Source: Cycas panzhihuaensis (lineage: Eukaryota > Cycadophyta). Taken from it: DNA of 64,000 nucleotides. Below, piece after piece: positions 10,919 to 23,012 of the stretch. Position 1 is the first letter of the stretch, and each line of letters opens with the position of its first letter. Both the position numbers and the translations under genes were made by a program. The notes under the pieces were generated by a model, which saw only the letters and a list, made by a program, of their open reading frames with translations, did no database searches and was not told the DNA's origin. The stretch is from NCBI GenBank assembly GCA_023213395.1, contig CM041465.1, positions 13,020,001-13,084,000 of the forward strand, given 5' to 3'.

Positions 10919-13050
10919 AACTTCCATGTATCTCATGACTTAACTTACTCCCAGCCACGCCCTGATCACTCACTTTAAGGTTTGGGTTAGGTACTTAAGG
11001 CTTGATCTACTCATTTTTAAGAACTTTTGGCTCACTTTTTGGATTGCTCCTCAAGGAAACCACGTTGTGCTCTACTCTTCTCTGTTACCCTACTACTACC
11101 ACAGGACCTGCGTCTCTCCTATAGCACCCAGCTCTCCTTCGGTGTGGCTAGGACATCTTCCCATCCCCTCACACACCTTGGAGAGAGCCCCTTGGAGAGA
11201 TTTCAGTAGATTCTTGTCCCGGGCAGTCTTTAAGTGTTTCAAGTGCAGGTGTTCTCCTTCCAACTTCGCTAGCAGGGTCCCAAACTTGCTACACCATAGT
11301 TCTGGGCTAATTTCTCAGCCTCCCCTTGCCAGCCCTTGGCTGAGGCAAGCATCTTTCCTCTTCCACTTAGGTATTCATTTATTTGAGTTGTTTCTCTTAT
11401 GCTATTGATGCCCTATCTTGCTTGTTTCTTACTTGTCTTTGTGAGGGTTATTTTCCTCTTTACATTAGGCTATTCTACCTCTGTTATAGTGCCTCTTACC
11501 TGCATTTGTTACTCAAGGTAGTGGTACTAAGGGTTGACATAAGGTTTAGGAAGGAGCTGGGTGGATTCTGCACCACCTTCCATGCTCCTCAAGTGGCTTT
11601 AAGCCCCCCAAATCTTCTCTCTTACCTCGTGCTATCCTTGGCACTCAAACAGGGGTTTGTTGGCCTCTCTTAGCCACTGAAATTAGCGCTATCACACATT
11701 GTAATGCTGGTTTGAGGACTTAGGCTTAGACCCGGGCAACTTACATAAGTCCTGACTACTTATTCTTGTCTAACTCTTTTCCCGGCAGCCCGGTTTGCTC
11801 TCCATAGCACCCTAGTTTGCCGTAGGTCTTCTTTGGCTCCTTTTCACCCCCTTGTTACTATTTCCAACCATCTCTCTTGGCCTTGCCCTCACTGCCTTGT
11901 GGCTTTTGGGGGGAGGTTAGGGTTGTTCCTTACGGGAGATGGGCCACTCCGAGGCTTACCGGTTACCTTCCCTTCGCTTCGGTTGTCCTTTTTTATATAT
12001 TATCATCATTGTGTTGGTGCTAACATATACGTGTTTGAATTCATATTTGTATTACATGGACATGTATTATTAGGATCTCATCATTGCATGTTAGTACCCT
12101 TTCTCTAGAAAGGGGGAGGTCACCGTTGCTTGCAGGTGCTTGGAGTGCGCAAAAGGTATTTCCGCTCGTTCTGTTCCCGGTAAGTGCTCCTACACATGTT
12201 GTACTTTCATACTTCTTTAGTCACTAGTATTTGGTTCCTTTCTTTCCTTGGTATTGTACTTTAGTATTTTTCCAGGCGGTGTAAGGGAGCCCTCTTTCAA
12301 TCCGCGACGCCCGCACTTTGATGCACCTCGTGGAGTAGTTTGGTGTCCCTTGGGAGGGCCTTCATCATGCACGCCTCCGGTCTAGGTGCATGCCTCACTC
12401 CACCCCACTACTCTTTCCTTTTGAATTCCTTTTTAGTAATTAACTCATCGGAGATCAAAAGGAAAACTTAACTTTGCTTTCGGTTTACGCTTTATTTGTT
12501 TTATTACATGAATTTCTGCCATCCATAAGAAAAGGTCATAGGAACCGCTCCTTTTCACCTTTCCTCTCTATCTTAGTCGTGCGAGCTTCTTGCCCTTCGT
12601 ATTACTCATATTGCCCAGTTAGTTTGCTTAGGCATACCTTGACCCATCTTCTTGGATCATTCCTCTTGCTTTCATTTGGTTCCCTACCTCGCCGGATAAC
12701 CAAAGTGACCCCATCTATAGGCCAACTGTTTGCCTATCCTTCTTCGTTTCCCATTACTTTAGGGAAACCCTTGAAGGCTCCTCCCCTTTCCCTTCTGGCC
12801 ATCCAAGGGTAGGAGGATCCTTCCCTTAGGTCAACCCAGGCTAACCCTACACCTCCTCACCCTTTGTTCGAAGTAGTGGAGGATCACCCTTTGGTAGCCA
12901 CATTCCATTGCAGGTCCCGAACTCGCGCTCCAGTGCACGGGGTGCCCTGCGTGGTAATTACCCTACTTATAGGTCTCTTTCTCGATCCCATTATCACCCA
13001 CTCTTACCACATCTATTTAGTTAGGTAGCTATCCCATAGATGCGTGTCCA
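10919..13050. other. CpG-retaining block, unassigned
   Basis: G+C and CpG are visibly higher than in the flanks (for example CCGCGACGCCCGCAC at about 12,301). The plus strand is pyrimidine-rich. Open frames of 91-113 codons (11,067, 11,383, 11,833, 12,474) have no motif I recognise and are probably favoured by the composition. AGAAAGGGGGAGG at about 12,107 resembles a polypurine tract, but what follows does not start with TG. The block may be a younger retroelement LTR or leader, or captured sequence. Confidence 0.4.
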
Positions 13051-15080
13051 CTTCTTAATACATATTTTAGCATATATTTTCCTCTATTCTTGATAGGCAA
13101 AGGGAGGCAAAACCTCCCTTTTTCTCCCTTATTGGCATCATCTAACCCTTAGGTTCCCCCCAGCAAATAGTTAGATGGGTTTGGGATATTCTTGAGAAGG
13201 GAAAGAGGAGAAACAAGCTAGAGTTCTAACTCCTAACAACACATCCTTAAGGGAAGCCCCTTACTTCTCAAGATTTCTCCACACTATACCCACTCCATAA
13301 GCTAGGGCATCCTATAAGGTGCAGTCCCTTTCATATTTGTAGCATTTGTAATACTTGCAATATTTTCATTAGTTGGTAAATGCTTTACTCATTAGCAGTC
13401 CTCATATTCCTATACTTTCTTTCACAACATTTATAACTTTTACATGTTTTACATATTTTATAGAATTTATAACTTTTATAGCATTTACATGTTTTGTAAT
13501 ATTTACAATTTTTTTTTACAAACCCTTAAGGTTGTCCCACTTAAATCTTTTAATTTCTACTTAGCTCATCTATGTAGTACTTGTATATCTAGAGGGTGTC
13601 TCACTTATAAGAGCTAGCCATTCTGAGGCTACCTTACTCCTTTTCTCTATGTTTCCCTTTCACTTGTACAAAGGTATTAGTTTATGAAAGGAAAATAGTA
13701 TACTAATTTTCACTCTCCTTTCCTTTTATTATCAAGAGTAAATTTCTATCATCACCTAGGTGGAACATATACATACGTATGTATATGCATGCATATGTTG
13801 TTTGCTTGTATAGAGTTGTAGGTATTTCCCATAGTTTAAGGTTGGTTGATCCCTTTATGAAAGCAACCCATAATATAAAAAGAGGTATTGTTTTCTTTCC
13901 TTTTGGCTTGTTTCTTAAAACTATACTATTTTGTTTTACTTCCACTTTTTTTTTCCATTCTGTTATCAAATATCTTTGGGGACAATAAGTTATCCCCATC
14001 TAGAGGATAAGGGGAAGGTAAGGAAGCCCCTTTTCCTCCATCTTCAATAACTCTTGTTGTAACTACAACAATGAAAGCAACTCGTGGAAGCATGGAGTGA
14101 GGAGAGATGGTAAAGAGGCGAGTGATCACAACATCAACCACTGCATCTGGGTGCATATTCTCTATACACCTACTCTCTCTTCCTCTTATGCCTCCCCTCT
14201 TCACCCCCTTATCTTACTCTCAAAAGGAAAAGAAAGGAAAAGATTAAAAGTTTTCTTTATTTTCTTAGAGGGGTTTTTCTCATATTTCATTGTTTAAGGG
14301 ATGAGGGAGTGGGGGGGATAAGGTTGCATGATTACATTACATGCATATAGGGCATAGCTATTAATCTTTGTCTCCCTTAATCAAACCAACCCTCCTGTTA
14401 TCAAAATGGGAAGTGACCTACATAAGGCATCCCCTTGCATTCCATCTTTTCCTCCTCCCCCTCTCACTACTCTTTGTTTGCCATTTGCATTCATTTGGAA
14501 AGGTAAAAGAAGGTGGGGATATAAATAAGGAAAGGTTTGCATGGTTACTTTTCATGCTTGTTATTCTAATTAGTTGTCTATTTCATTTCCTTTAACCATA
14601 TTTTCATTAGGCTATGTTTGTGGCAAGATGTTTCTAAGACCATACAATTGTCACAGTCAAAAACCCTTTTGTCTTTCTTGGTAGTCTAAGAAGATTGCAT
14701 ATTCTCCTAGATTTGGTATCCTTGTGGCTATTTCCACCTCTTCTTTGATTCCCTTCTATATTGTGAGTATGTTCCCTTAGATTTCCTTCCATCTTATCTA
14801 CCACCCTCTCCTCTTCTACTTGTCATCCTTTTCTGAAAGGGAGCTAAGCACCTCTTCCTTCCCTACAGGGATAGGAGAGCTCCTCTTAGGCTACTCGATA
14901 ATCTGAGGATGCTCCTTGCCTAATCCAAATCTAGGAAGGTACTCATATAAAGAGAAAGTTAGAAGTGCCATTTGTGGGTCCCCAAACCTACATTCTGACA
15001 TGCAACCACCCTTTGAGGGTGACATATCCTCCCTTCTTGAGGTTTTTAGGCCCCTATTATAGTTATAGTATTGTCTCAAA
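13051..15080. other. Probable G2 leader and decayed gag region
   Basis: It is A+T-rich again. It holds purine-rich and pyrimidine-rich tracts (13,850-14,300), a run of seven G's near 14,312, and short repeats of ATTTATAACTTTTA type near 13,430-13,480. The 66-98 codon frames show no known gag motif. Its position just before the G2 protease suggests leader and gag. The G2 5' LTR, which should match the 2.2-kb LTR at 41,363, was not found here. Confidence 0.35.
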
Positions 15081-15084
15081 AGCT

Positions 15085-15440
15085 CTTATCCATAATGACC
15101 CCTAGAGGTGCACTTGTAGATGACATTAACATTGAACATGTCATCATTGCTGAGAGATCATATGTTAATGTAATACCTCTTCATCCTATTAGGGATCTAA
15201 AAATTTTAGTCTTTGACCCTTACGAGTGGATTTACTAAGGATATGATAAGAATCAGAATGATCCCCCTAGTCAAGTCACCATCCCTTTGACTCTTAAAGA
15301 AAAAACTATTTACACTGAACTAACCATTATTGATCTTGACCTTGAATATAATATCCTTTTGGTTAGGCCATGGATTACCCAAATAGATGTCATCTATTGT
15401 TCCCTTTTTGGTGAACTTTGGCCCATCCATAAGGGTTAAT
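15085..15440 (+). pseudogene. G2 aspartic protease remnant
   Basis: The family cleaves the Gag-Pol polyprotein. The text runs INIEHVIIAERSYVNVIPL, then IRDLKILVFDP, then TIPLTLK and a C-terminal YNILLVRPWITQIDVIYCSL near 15,350. The last block matches the Tat/Athila protease end (Y-N/D-x-L-L-G-R-P-W-I-H). The active-site D-N/S/T-G is not kept: the position before SYVNVIPL reads AER. The frame is otherwise fairly open. Confidence 0.65.
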
Positions 15441-16320
15441 TAAAGATTATTAAGCATAGGCCAAAACCTATTAAACAATTAGTTCTACTGATTAAGGCTT
15501 TCTCTAAACCTAGTGAGTCATCTAATTTCTTAGAATATTTCTTTTAATCTTTAAGTTTAGGACAATATTTATCCATTAAAATTCTGCCTCCTCAAGGAGA
15601 AGTAAAGGGCATTTATTTGGGTGAAATTATCCCTATTAAACTAGGTTCTTCATCTACTGATCTTTTAGGTCTTACCTATCAATCTTTGGTTTCCCCTCCC
15701 TCTTCTCATCAAGAAATAACATCACACTCTATTATACCCTATGAGGAAATAATTATGAGTAAAATAATTGATTTAAAATTTTCTCTCTTTACTCAAAGTC
15801 ATGTTTCATAGGTCTTATGTCTGCATTCAACAAGTAATTCTTTAGTTCCATCTATTATATAGATCATATGATCATATGGTTTCATCTTCACATGATTTGC
15901 CTACTTCTACAATAGCTCTTTTCTCTTAATGTCTTCTATTTATTGCATGGTTAAATATGCACAAGAAGAAAATATTGTTACATATACACCCTGATTTAGA
16001 ATCAGATGCCGAGGTTGTTCTATTATATGCTATGTCTCAAATAAATCAAATTATATCCAATAGAGTTTGAGAGGTGAATTTGGTTTCTATTATTTCCCTT
16101 CCTTCCTATTACCCTATTGATAATCCTCCATCATACCTCATCTTTATGCCTTTATCTCATCAAAATCATGCTTTCTATCATCATGAGTTTGAGTGAACTT
16201 TCACTTCAATCTAGGAATTTATCGATAGCCCCATTCCTTTTTCGTAAGTCCCTTCAATCATTAAGTTTGTATCCATTCATCTAAACTATTTGTTTGATGA
16301 TTCCCTACCTCTTTCATTTA
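15441..16320 (+). pseudogene. G2 linker between protease and RT
   Basis: Sparse open stretches (for example 15,617-15,811, 64 codons) continue from the protease in Pol position. I recognise no motif. Stops are frequent. Gypsy Pol normally has a variable linker here. Confidence 0.4.
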
Positions 16321-16329
16321 GATCATTTT

Positions 16330-17570
16330 AAAAATAATAATGTAATCCTTAAGCACCTAATAGGATCAACCCTTAATCTTTCCTCTTGTCATTATAAGTT
16401 ATCTTTCTAAAAAATTACACAACCTAATTCACCATTAATTGATCACTTCTAATCTCAGAAGCTAGTTTCTCTTAAAGATCCTACTTCTCCTTATTTTAAA
16501 GAGGGTAATACCATGCTTATCAAAGAAACCATTAACATTAACTTAGAGTTAGGGGATACTCTTAAAATTATTAAGGTTAGAGATAATTATTTTGCTGAGG
16601 AGATCTCCCAATTTAAGGATCTCTTCTTTAAGTTTCATTCAGTTTTTACTTAGGATTACAACAATGTATAGGGTCTTAATCCCTATATTATTAAATATAA
16701 TATTACTATTATTCTTCACATTAAACCTAAATACCAAAAATAAAGGCCTATTTATCCACATCTTTCTATCACTATTAAATAGGAAGTTTAAAAGTTATTA
16801 AAAGTTGGATTCATTAAGAGTGTTGATTACTCTCAATGGGTTTTAAATATTGTCCCAATTTCCAAAAAGAATGTTTAATTCAAATTTACATTGACTTTTG
16901 TGATATTAACGATGCTTATCCCAAAGACAATTTTTGTCTTCCCTAACTCAATCAAATTTGGGATCAAAGAATTGATTTCAAAGTTATATCACTTATGGAT
17001 GGTTTTCTAGATATATTTAAATCTCTATTATACCTTAAGACCTTCATAAAACTATTTCTACTACTCCTTAGGGCTTCTTCATTTATAAAGTCATACCTTT
17101 TAGGTTAAAGAATACTAGGGCTACGTACCAAAGAGTAATGGTCTTTAAATTCCATGATCTAATTGGTAATATTATCATTATATATTTGGACAACATGCTT
17201 TCCCTCTCTTATAAATGATAAGATCTTATGCGTGATTTAAAGATGATTTTTGAAAGGTGTAGAAAATATCATTTATATTTAAATCTGTCCAAATGCATTT
17301 TTGTAGTGACTATAGGAAAGATGTTGGGTGATGTCATCTCTCATGATAGAATAAGAGTATATTATAACAAAGTAAAAGTAATTATTAAAATTCCTCCTCT
17401 AAACACACAAAAAAAAATCAAATCTTTCTTAAGTAGACTTGGTTTTCTAAGGTATCTTATTACTAATTTCACCCTTGATGCTAAGCCTCTTACTGATCTC
17501 TTAAAGAAAGATGTTGAATTACAATGGACTCCTCAAGTTCAAGAGTCTTTCAATAGATTAAAGTAAGCAT
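16330..17570 (+). pseudogene. G2 reverse transcriptase remnant
   Basis: The leader (CHYKLSF near 16,391; EGNTMLIKETI near 16,503) matches G1. Then GFIKSVDYSQWVLNIVPI near 16,810, the YPKDNF-type block near 16,920 and the LMDGF block near 16,995. The catalytic box reads YLDNM at 17,183-17,197, so the second Asp is Asn, a G-to-A change. Thumb and connection are open at 17,228-17,566 (RKYHLYLNLSKCIF, then SFLSRLGFLRYLI, then PLTDLLKKD). There are multiple stops and shifts, so it is inactive. Confidence 0.85.
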
Positions 17571-17579
17571 TAGTCTTAG

Positions 17580-17965
17580 ATCTTGTGCTTACCCCTCCAA
17601 TGTTTAATAAATCTTTCATTCTATATACTTCTTCTAGAGAAGAGTTGTTAGTAGGCATGTTAGCACAAGAAGATGACTTTGCAAGAGAATGAGTGAGTTA
17701 CTTTATTAGTAGGACTTTAGTGGAAATTGAGCTTCATTATCCTCCTACTAAGAAATAATGTCTTTCTTTGGTTTTTTCCACTAGAAAGTTGAATTATTAC
17801 CTTCTTGGAGTCAAGGTTCTTCTCATTTTCTAATATAATCCCATTAGATATTTACAAACTAAAGCAAACCTTACCAGATGACTAGGTAAATATTCCTTGT
17901 TATTACAAGAGTTTGACTTTGAAATTATTAATAGAAAATCCAAGAAATACATGGACATCATAGAG
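17580..17965 (+). pseudogene. G2 RNase H (retroelement type) remnant
   Basis: FILYTSSREELLVGMLAQ near 17,620 is followed by YFISRTL, YPPTKK, TRKLNYYLLG and LLQEFDFEIINRKSKK near 17,910. It is the direct counterpart of G1 2,560-3,095. Stops fall where RYFIS- and KECL-type codons should be. Confidence 0.75.
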
Positions 17966-18224
17966 CTTATGGATAATGCTCCCTTACCAAATCTTAACAA
18001 TTAACTTATTGATGTCACTGTTCCTAATGAGCACATCCTCCATGTCCAGACCATCTCTTCTGATGACTCCTAGTATGGAGAGATTAAATCTTATCTTCAT
18101 GATCAATCTGTCTCTTCTTCTTCAAAATCAAAGAAAAAAAGATGAATACAAGCTACCACTAGGTAGTATCTTTTACTTAATGGTACACTCTATAAACATT
18201 CAATTGATGGGGTTCTATTAAGTT

Positions 18225-19285
18225 ATCTCTCCCCTAATGAGGCTCTTGTGGCCTTAACAGAGTGTCATGATGGAATATATAGTGGTCATTTTAGTGGTTA
18301 ATCAATGACATGGTGTATTCTCTGTATGAGTTATTATTGGCCTACCTTATTCAAAGTTGCTTATGTTTATATTCAAAAGTGTGAAAAATGGCAGTCTCAT
18401 ACCACTTTGATTTATAAAACTACCCAAGAGTTAAAATTTATTATTTCTCTTTGGCCCTTCTCTCAATAGGGCTTTGATCTCATTAGTTAAATATTTCTAG
18501 CTTTATCTAATGATCACAAATTCATTATCACTATAGTATAGTATTTCACCAAATATAGTGAAGTTATTCCATTAGTTTCTACTACAAGAAAGATTATCAC
18601 TACATTTATTTTTAATATATTATTTATAGATTTGGGACAACTAATGTTATCATTACTGATAATGGGTCTTCATTCTATAATCCTTATGAGTTTTATAAAA
18701 AGTTCCATATTACACATAGGGTATCTGCCCCTTATCATCCACAAGAAAATGTCCAAGTTGAGGCATTTAACAAAACCTTAGCTAAGATTCTAGCTAAGAC
18801 AATGACATCTTCATATAGAGATTAGTATATCCAATTATTTCCAACATTATAGGCATATAGGACTTTGATAAAAAATGCTACAAGCATGACACCCTTCTCT
18901 CTAGTTTTTGGTGTTGAAGCCATTCTCACATTAGAAGTTGAGATTCCTTCACTATATATATCACTGAAAGAATTTACTAATGAAGAGTTCCAAAGAGAGG
19001 CATGTCTCTTAGAACTTGAGAAAGTAGATGAGACTCATTTACAAGCACTATAAAATAATATGGCTTCTAAAGCTAGTGTTTAAGTTTCCCATAATAGATA
19101 GCTTAGACCTAGGAAATTCTATGTTGGCAATAACGTCTTAAAATTAAAATATCTCCATGACAAGCAATAGAAGTTCTCTCCTAAATGGGTTGGACCTTTC
19201 TTAGTTGTTGAAATCTAAATAATGATGTTTATCAAATCTCTATGGTAGAAGGCTTAGAATTTAAGAAGCCTATTAACTCTTAATA
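18225..19285 (+). pseudogene. G2 integrase remnant
   Basis: The zinc-binding region gives ECHDGIYSGHFSG near 18,260 and IQKCEKW near 18,373. The core gives YFTKYSEVIPLVSTT near 18,541, DNGSSFYN near 18,658 and PYHPQENVQVEAFNKTLAK near 18,730. The codon before YFTKY, normally the first catalytic Asp, is a TAG stop. The second Asp and the Glu are present. A long open stretch (18,865-19,053) holds TPFSLVFGVEAILTLEVEIP, the conserved Tat/Athila post-core block. The C-terminal FSPKWVGPFLVVE ends near 19,215. Confidence 0.85.
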
Positions 19286-20305
19286 TTTAAGGATGTTCTA
19301 TACCTAGTGATATATATGTCTCTACAATGAGGATAAACTATGGCTCTAAGCTCTCTTATTATCTAATGAGTTAGAACTATGAATAATTCTCTTTTCTAAT
19401 TACTCTTCATATTTTTTTAACTTTTCCTTAATTTCTTAAGGTGATCCTCTTGTAATCATATAAGACTATTCCCCTTGTGACGTAGGTATTAATTGTGATT
19501 GTTCTTCTCTTAAGGTTATCTAACTTTTCTCTTTTGAGATTCATACTCAAGAGAGAATTTGGGCCCCCAATTTTGCCATTCATCCTTGAGGAGAGATTTG
19601 TTTCATCAACTTTAGTTACTTTATTAGTTGCTTAGGTCATTCTTTATGTATTAACTTTTCACCTTGAGTATTTCTTTTTGGTCATTTATTACTAATTTTT
19701 TTTCTTTTCTTTTTATCATCCTTGGTTTTCTCTACTTATACTTTTGAAGTGAATACTCATTCTATTACCTTCCCCTTATATTTGGAGATATTGTGATTTA
19801 GATCTCCTCCTTTTTCTTGTGGTTTAAACTTTAAGGAGTTTGGTTTTTATAATTCCATCTTAGTTTCATTAAGAAAGAGAGATCCTTACTACATCAATGG
19901 GAGGTACTTCATAATTAGATGGCTAATGTTCTTTCTCTTGTAAATATATTAAAAAAAGTAAAAAGTCAAAAAAAAAAAAAGATATATTATTATTATACTC
20001 TTGTAATCCAAGGTAAGTCAGGTGACGACTTCGTCCCTACCTATACTCATAATAGGTTGGGTTCATTTGGATGAGTCATTAAGGATGTTTGGGTCCAACT
20101 GTGTGGTTCCATCATAACCTCAATTATGATCAAACCATACTTAACATCTCTTTTTATAGTTCATTATTTCTATAATAATTATGATTTTTCCTCTTCCTCA
20201 TTACAATTAAAACTAGTTTATTCTTATCCATTACTATCTCCTTATTAGTTAATTCCTATATTTTCATTTATTAGTCATACCATCTCTAAATATTGGTCCT
20301 ATTTT
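19286..20305. other. G2 spacer between integrase and aRNH
   Basis: No coding sequence recognised. It is T-rich with an A-run at 19,952-19,980 (AAAAAAAGTAAAAAGTC type). The corresponding interval in G1 holds the antisense PMD; here it does not. Confidence 0.45.
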
Positions 20306-20720
20306 CTCATGGCATTAAGTATCTATACTAACAGAGGTAGTAGAGGTAACCTAGGATTATCTATTGCTACTTGGGTGATTTGTGACCAATTAGGAAACCT
20401 CCTCTTATTCACTAGTTTATTTATACCTAGAGCAACCAATATTGAAGTTGAATACTGTACTATTATAGGAGTATTATTTGAAATTTCCTAATCTTACTAT
20501 GGACCTATTGTTATTTACACTAACTCACAGATCATAGTTTACTAGTTAGTTAGGATATATTAGATCCACTCTCTATAACTTCTTTCCCTTTACCACTAGG
20601 TTTCATCATTGATGTCCTTATTCTCTTTAATTACTATCTAGTTTATTCCTCAGACTCTTAATACTAAAGCTGGCACTCTAGTCTCTTTTATCTTAGATGA
20701 CTATCTTGGTTAACTTTTAT
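20306..20720 (+). pseudogene. G2 second, archaeal-type RNase H (aRNH) remnant
   Basis: The open stretch 20,309-20,491 reads LSIYTNRGSRGNLGLS, then TWVICDQLGNLL, then FIPRATNIEVEY. This is a near-textbook RNase HI N-terminus (YTDGGSRGNPGPS, G-W-V-I, ATNNEAEY). After a stop it continues IYTNSQIIVY near 20,512 and LNTKAGTLVSFILDDY near 20,658. Three acidic positions are changed: the first Asp to Asn, the strand-4 Asp to Asn, and the final Asp to Gly. It sits about 1 kb after integrase. Confidence 0.8.
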
Positions 20721-21600
20721 CTTTTACTAGGGGTACCCAACTATAAAAGGAGTATAAACTACCACTTTATAAAGAATATAAACTATGGGTTTTGAAAATA
20801 AAAGTATGAGTTATATGAAGGTTAAAAAGTAGGTTTAAAGATTAAAAGAAGTGTTAGAAAAGATATACCCACATGGAAATCATAAGCCAAGGAGGGTCTT
20901 AGTAGGGGGTAAGTCCTTAAAAGCTTCTTACCCCTAGAAGGAGCCAACAAGGAATCCTATATACTCAAGAAACTAGTTGTTTATTGGGTGAAATAAGTTT
21001 TTCACTCCATAAACAACATATTTTTATTGAGATATATTATATAAACATGGACTTTGGTCTATGTTTGTATAATCTATCTTGAGTATTATGTGAATTATGT
21101 AAGTTTTTTTCTTTTTTTTTTCTTTTTAGAGGGACTTATGTTATTCCATCTTCTATTTCTATAAATCTATTACTATTTATTTTCCAAATTGTTTTACATT
21201 TGTAGGAGTAGAATAGTTAATCGTTTCCATCTACTCTATTTTATCATTTAACCTATTTTCTTCCTTTAATTATTTCTTATATTTTCTCCTTCAAGATCCC
21301 TTATATTCTGAAATAAGTATAAACTATCATGTATATATTAATAAAAGATCCAAGAAGAAAGAGTATAAAATGACCAAAAACATAAAAAGATAAAAGAAAA
21401 GAAAAAATCATCATATGCTTTTATGGACTCTCACATTGATAAATGTATATCATTTAAAATATATAAAAGGAGAATAAAGAGGGGAATGAGTTTAGAGACA
21501 ATCATCTAATTATATATGTTACACAAATATAATGAAATGATAATATACAAATATATATTAAACATGGTCAAAATATAATACATCTATCACCATGAAACTC
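20721..21600. other. G2 spacer between aRNH and antisense PMD
   Basis: A+T-rich with no recognisable protein. It contains pyrimidine runs (21,100-21,125) and an AAAATAAAAGA-type purine stretch (21,355-21,410). Confidence 0.45.
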
Positions 21601-22422
21601 ATGATATAACATTTGAGGGTGATAAAAAGCCCCATATCTCCCTCTTATCCCCTCTCTATATATAAAATATGCTTATCTCTATCGACTCTAGTGAGATCCT
21701 CCTTATTCTCCTAGCTCCACCCTTAGTTTGCCCATGTATTGACTCCCTTCATGGTGGAAGTTGTCTCCCTTACTATACCATAGTACTCTCTTAAGGAGTA
21801 ACTCAACCCCCATCATGTACTAACATCATCCTCTATAGATGATATCACTCATCCTCCATTGCCTTGAGCTCTAATTCTTGGAGTCTCAATGGTATCTATA
21901 TATCCTAAATCATGTCTTGAGCCTATAACATAGGACTAAAACACTTAATCTGATTCCCTAATAGTATGCATTTGATGATGTTCCATGTTAGTGGGTCCTC
22001 TGATATGAATATATAGGGGAAGATCATATCTAACATCCTCTAAATCTTTAAAAGAGTTAAGCTCTCCTCACTTGTCCATGAAAAACATATCAATTATGAT
22101 TAGTCTTCTATACAATGGGTATATAATTGAAAGGAAATAATTAATCATGTCTTAAATATACACTAATTAGCATACCTGTTAGTTGTCCTCCTCCTATTGG
22201 ATCTTCTACCATCTCCTCTCCCTTTCCTCCTCTACTCTCATCTTTTTCCCTCCCCTACCCATCTACTAAACCTAACTGCATACTATATATAGAGCCTCCT
22301 CTATCACCAACTTATGCTCCATTTAATGCTTGGAGCATATCCATACCTCCTCTCCTACCTCCACTAGTTCATAGTTCATCCCTCTTTCCTCTCCCACCTT
22401 GACCAACTCGATACTACCCTCC
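21600..22422 (-). pseudogene. G2 antisense PMD gene, 3' part
   Basis: This is the downstream half of the antisense PMD gene, separated from its upstream half (29,948-30,860) by copia-1. The minus-strand text is rich in Arg, Gly and Glu, from AGGAGGAGAGG-like DNA. That is the character of the charged tails of the PMD genes in G1 (5,930-6,250) and G4 (63,400-63,860). No PMD core motif falls in this part. It is assigned by continuity across the copia-1 target duplication. Confidence 0.5.
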
Positions 22423-22720
22423 TGAAAAGAGTGGATCTATCCTTCATCTCCATGCACTAAACACAAAGGCAAACATAGGAGCAAGAGAGACTTGAGAGAA
22501 AGAAAGTAGCTCTCACAAAATGGGGAGGTAAAGAATGAATCTCCTCCATTGAGCTTTACTTTTATATTGAGAGAGGGAGCATTTGGGTTAGGTGAAATGA
22601 AATTACACATAATGCACATGAAAGTGCATTTCACTTAAGTGATCTAATTTAAAGTTCACTTAAGACCCTTTTTCGAAATAATCAACTAATGTAATGACCT
22701 TATGTCATTAACCCTTTTCA
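22423..22720 (-). repeat. Copia-1 3' LTR
   Basis: 298 bp, bounded by TGAAAAG and CTTTTCA, a 7-bp terminal inverted repeat. It differs from the LTR at 29,650 only at about positions 22,452 and 22,476. It carries TATATAAAAG on the minus strand (about 22,557-22,566). Confidence 0.95.
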
Positions 22721-22733
22721 ATCTCCCCCTTAA
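22721..22733 (-). promoter_or_regulatory. Copia-1 polypurine tract
   Basis: Minus strand TTAAGGGGGAGAT abuts the 3' LTR. The same tract precedes both LTRs of copia-3. Confidence 0.85.
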
Positions 22734-23012
22734 TGGTAGAAGGTCATTTCATTCTATTTTATTCTATCCTATGAGGTCTTCATTTGAGCCTCTTACAAAG
22801 CAAACTAGTATGATACTTTTATGGGAAACCCTCATGGGGAAGAAAACCCACAAATTTTCTAATCTACTAACTTGGCTCAAGCAGCTCTTTAAATGTAGCC
22901 GATAGCCAATCGACAATAAATTTTGTAGCTGAAATCTCGAGTCTCCATATACCATTTGGTCATCCCCATGCCCTTTTGGGTTTTCACAGTTCCGATTTTC
23001 CAAAATGATACA

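Noticed and set aside
12105-12135. AGAAAGGGGGAGG as a polypurine tract marking another LTR start
   Set aside because: The next bases are TCACCG rather than TG, and no second copy of the following sequence was found.
11067-12812. Open frames of 91-113 codons as candidate host genes
   Set aside because: Composition is Leu/Ser/Pro-rich from pyrimidine-rich DNA, with no motif, no splice-consistent exon chain, and overlapping frames of similar length.
22437-22634. 65-codon minus-strand frame present twice (also 29,664-29,861) as a conserved gene
   Set aside because: It lies wholly inside the two copies of the copia-1 LTR; the duplication is the LTR itself.
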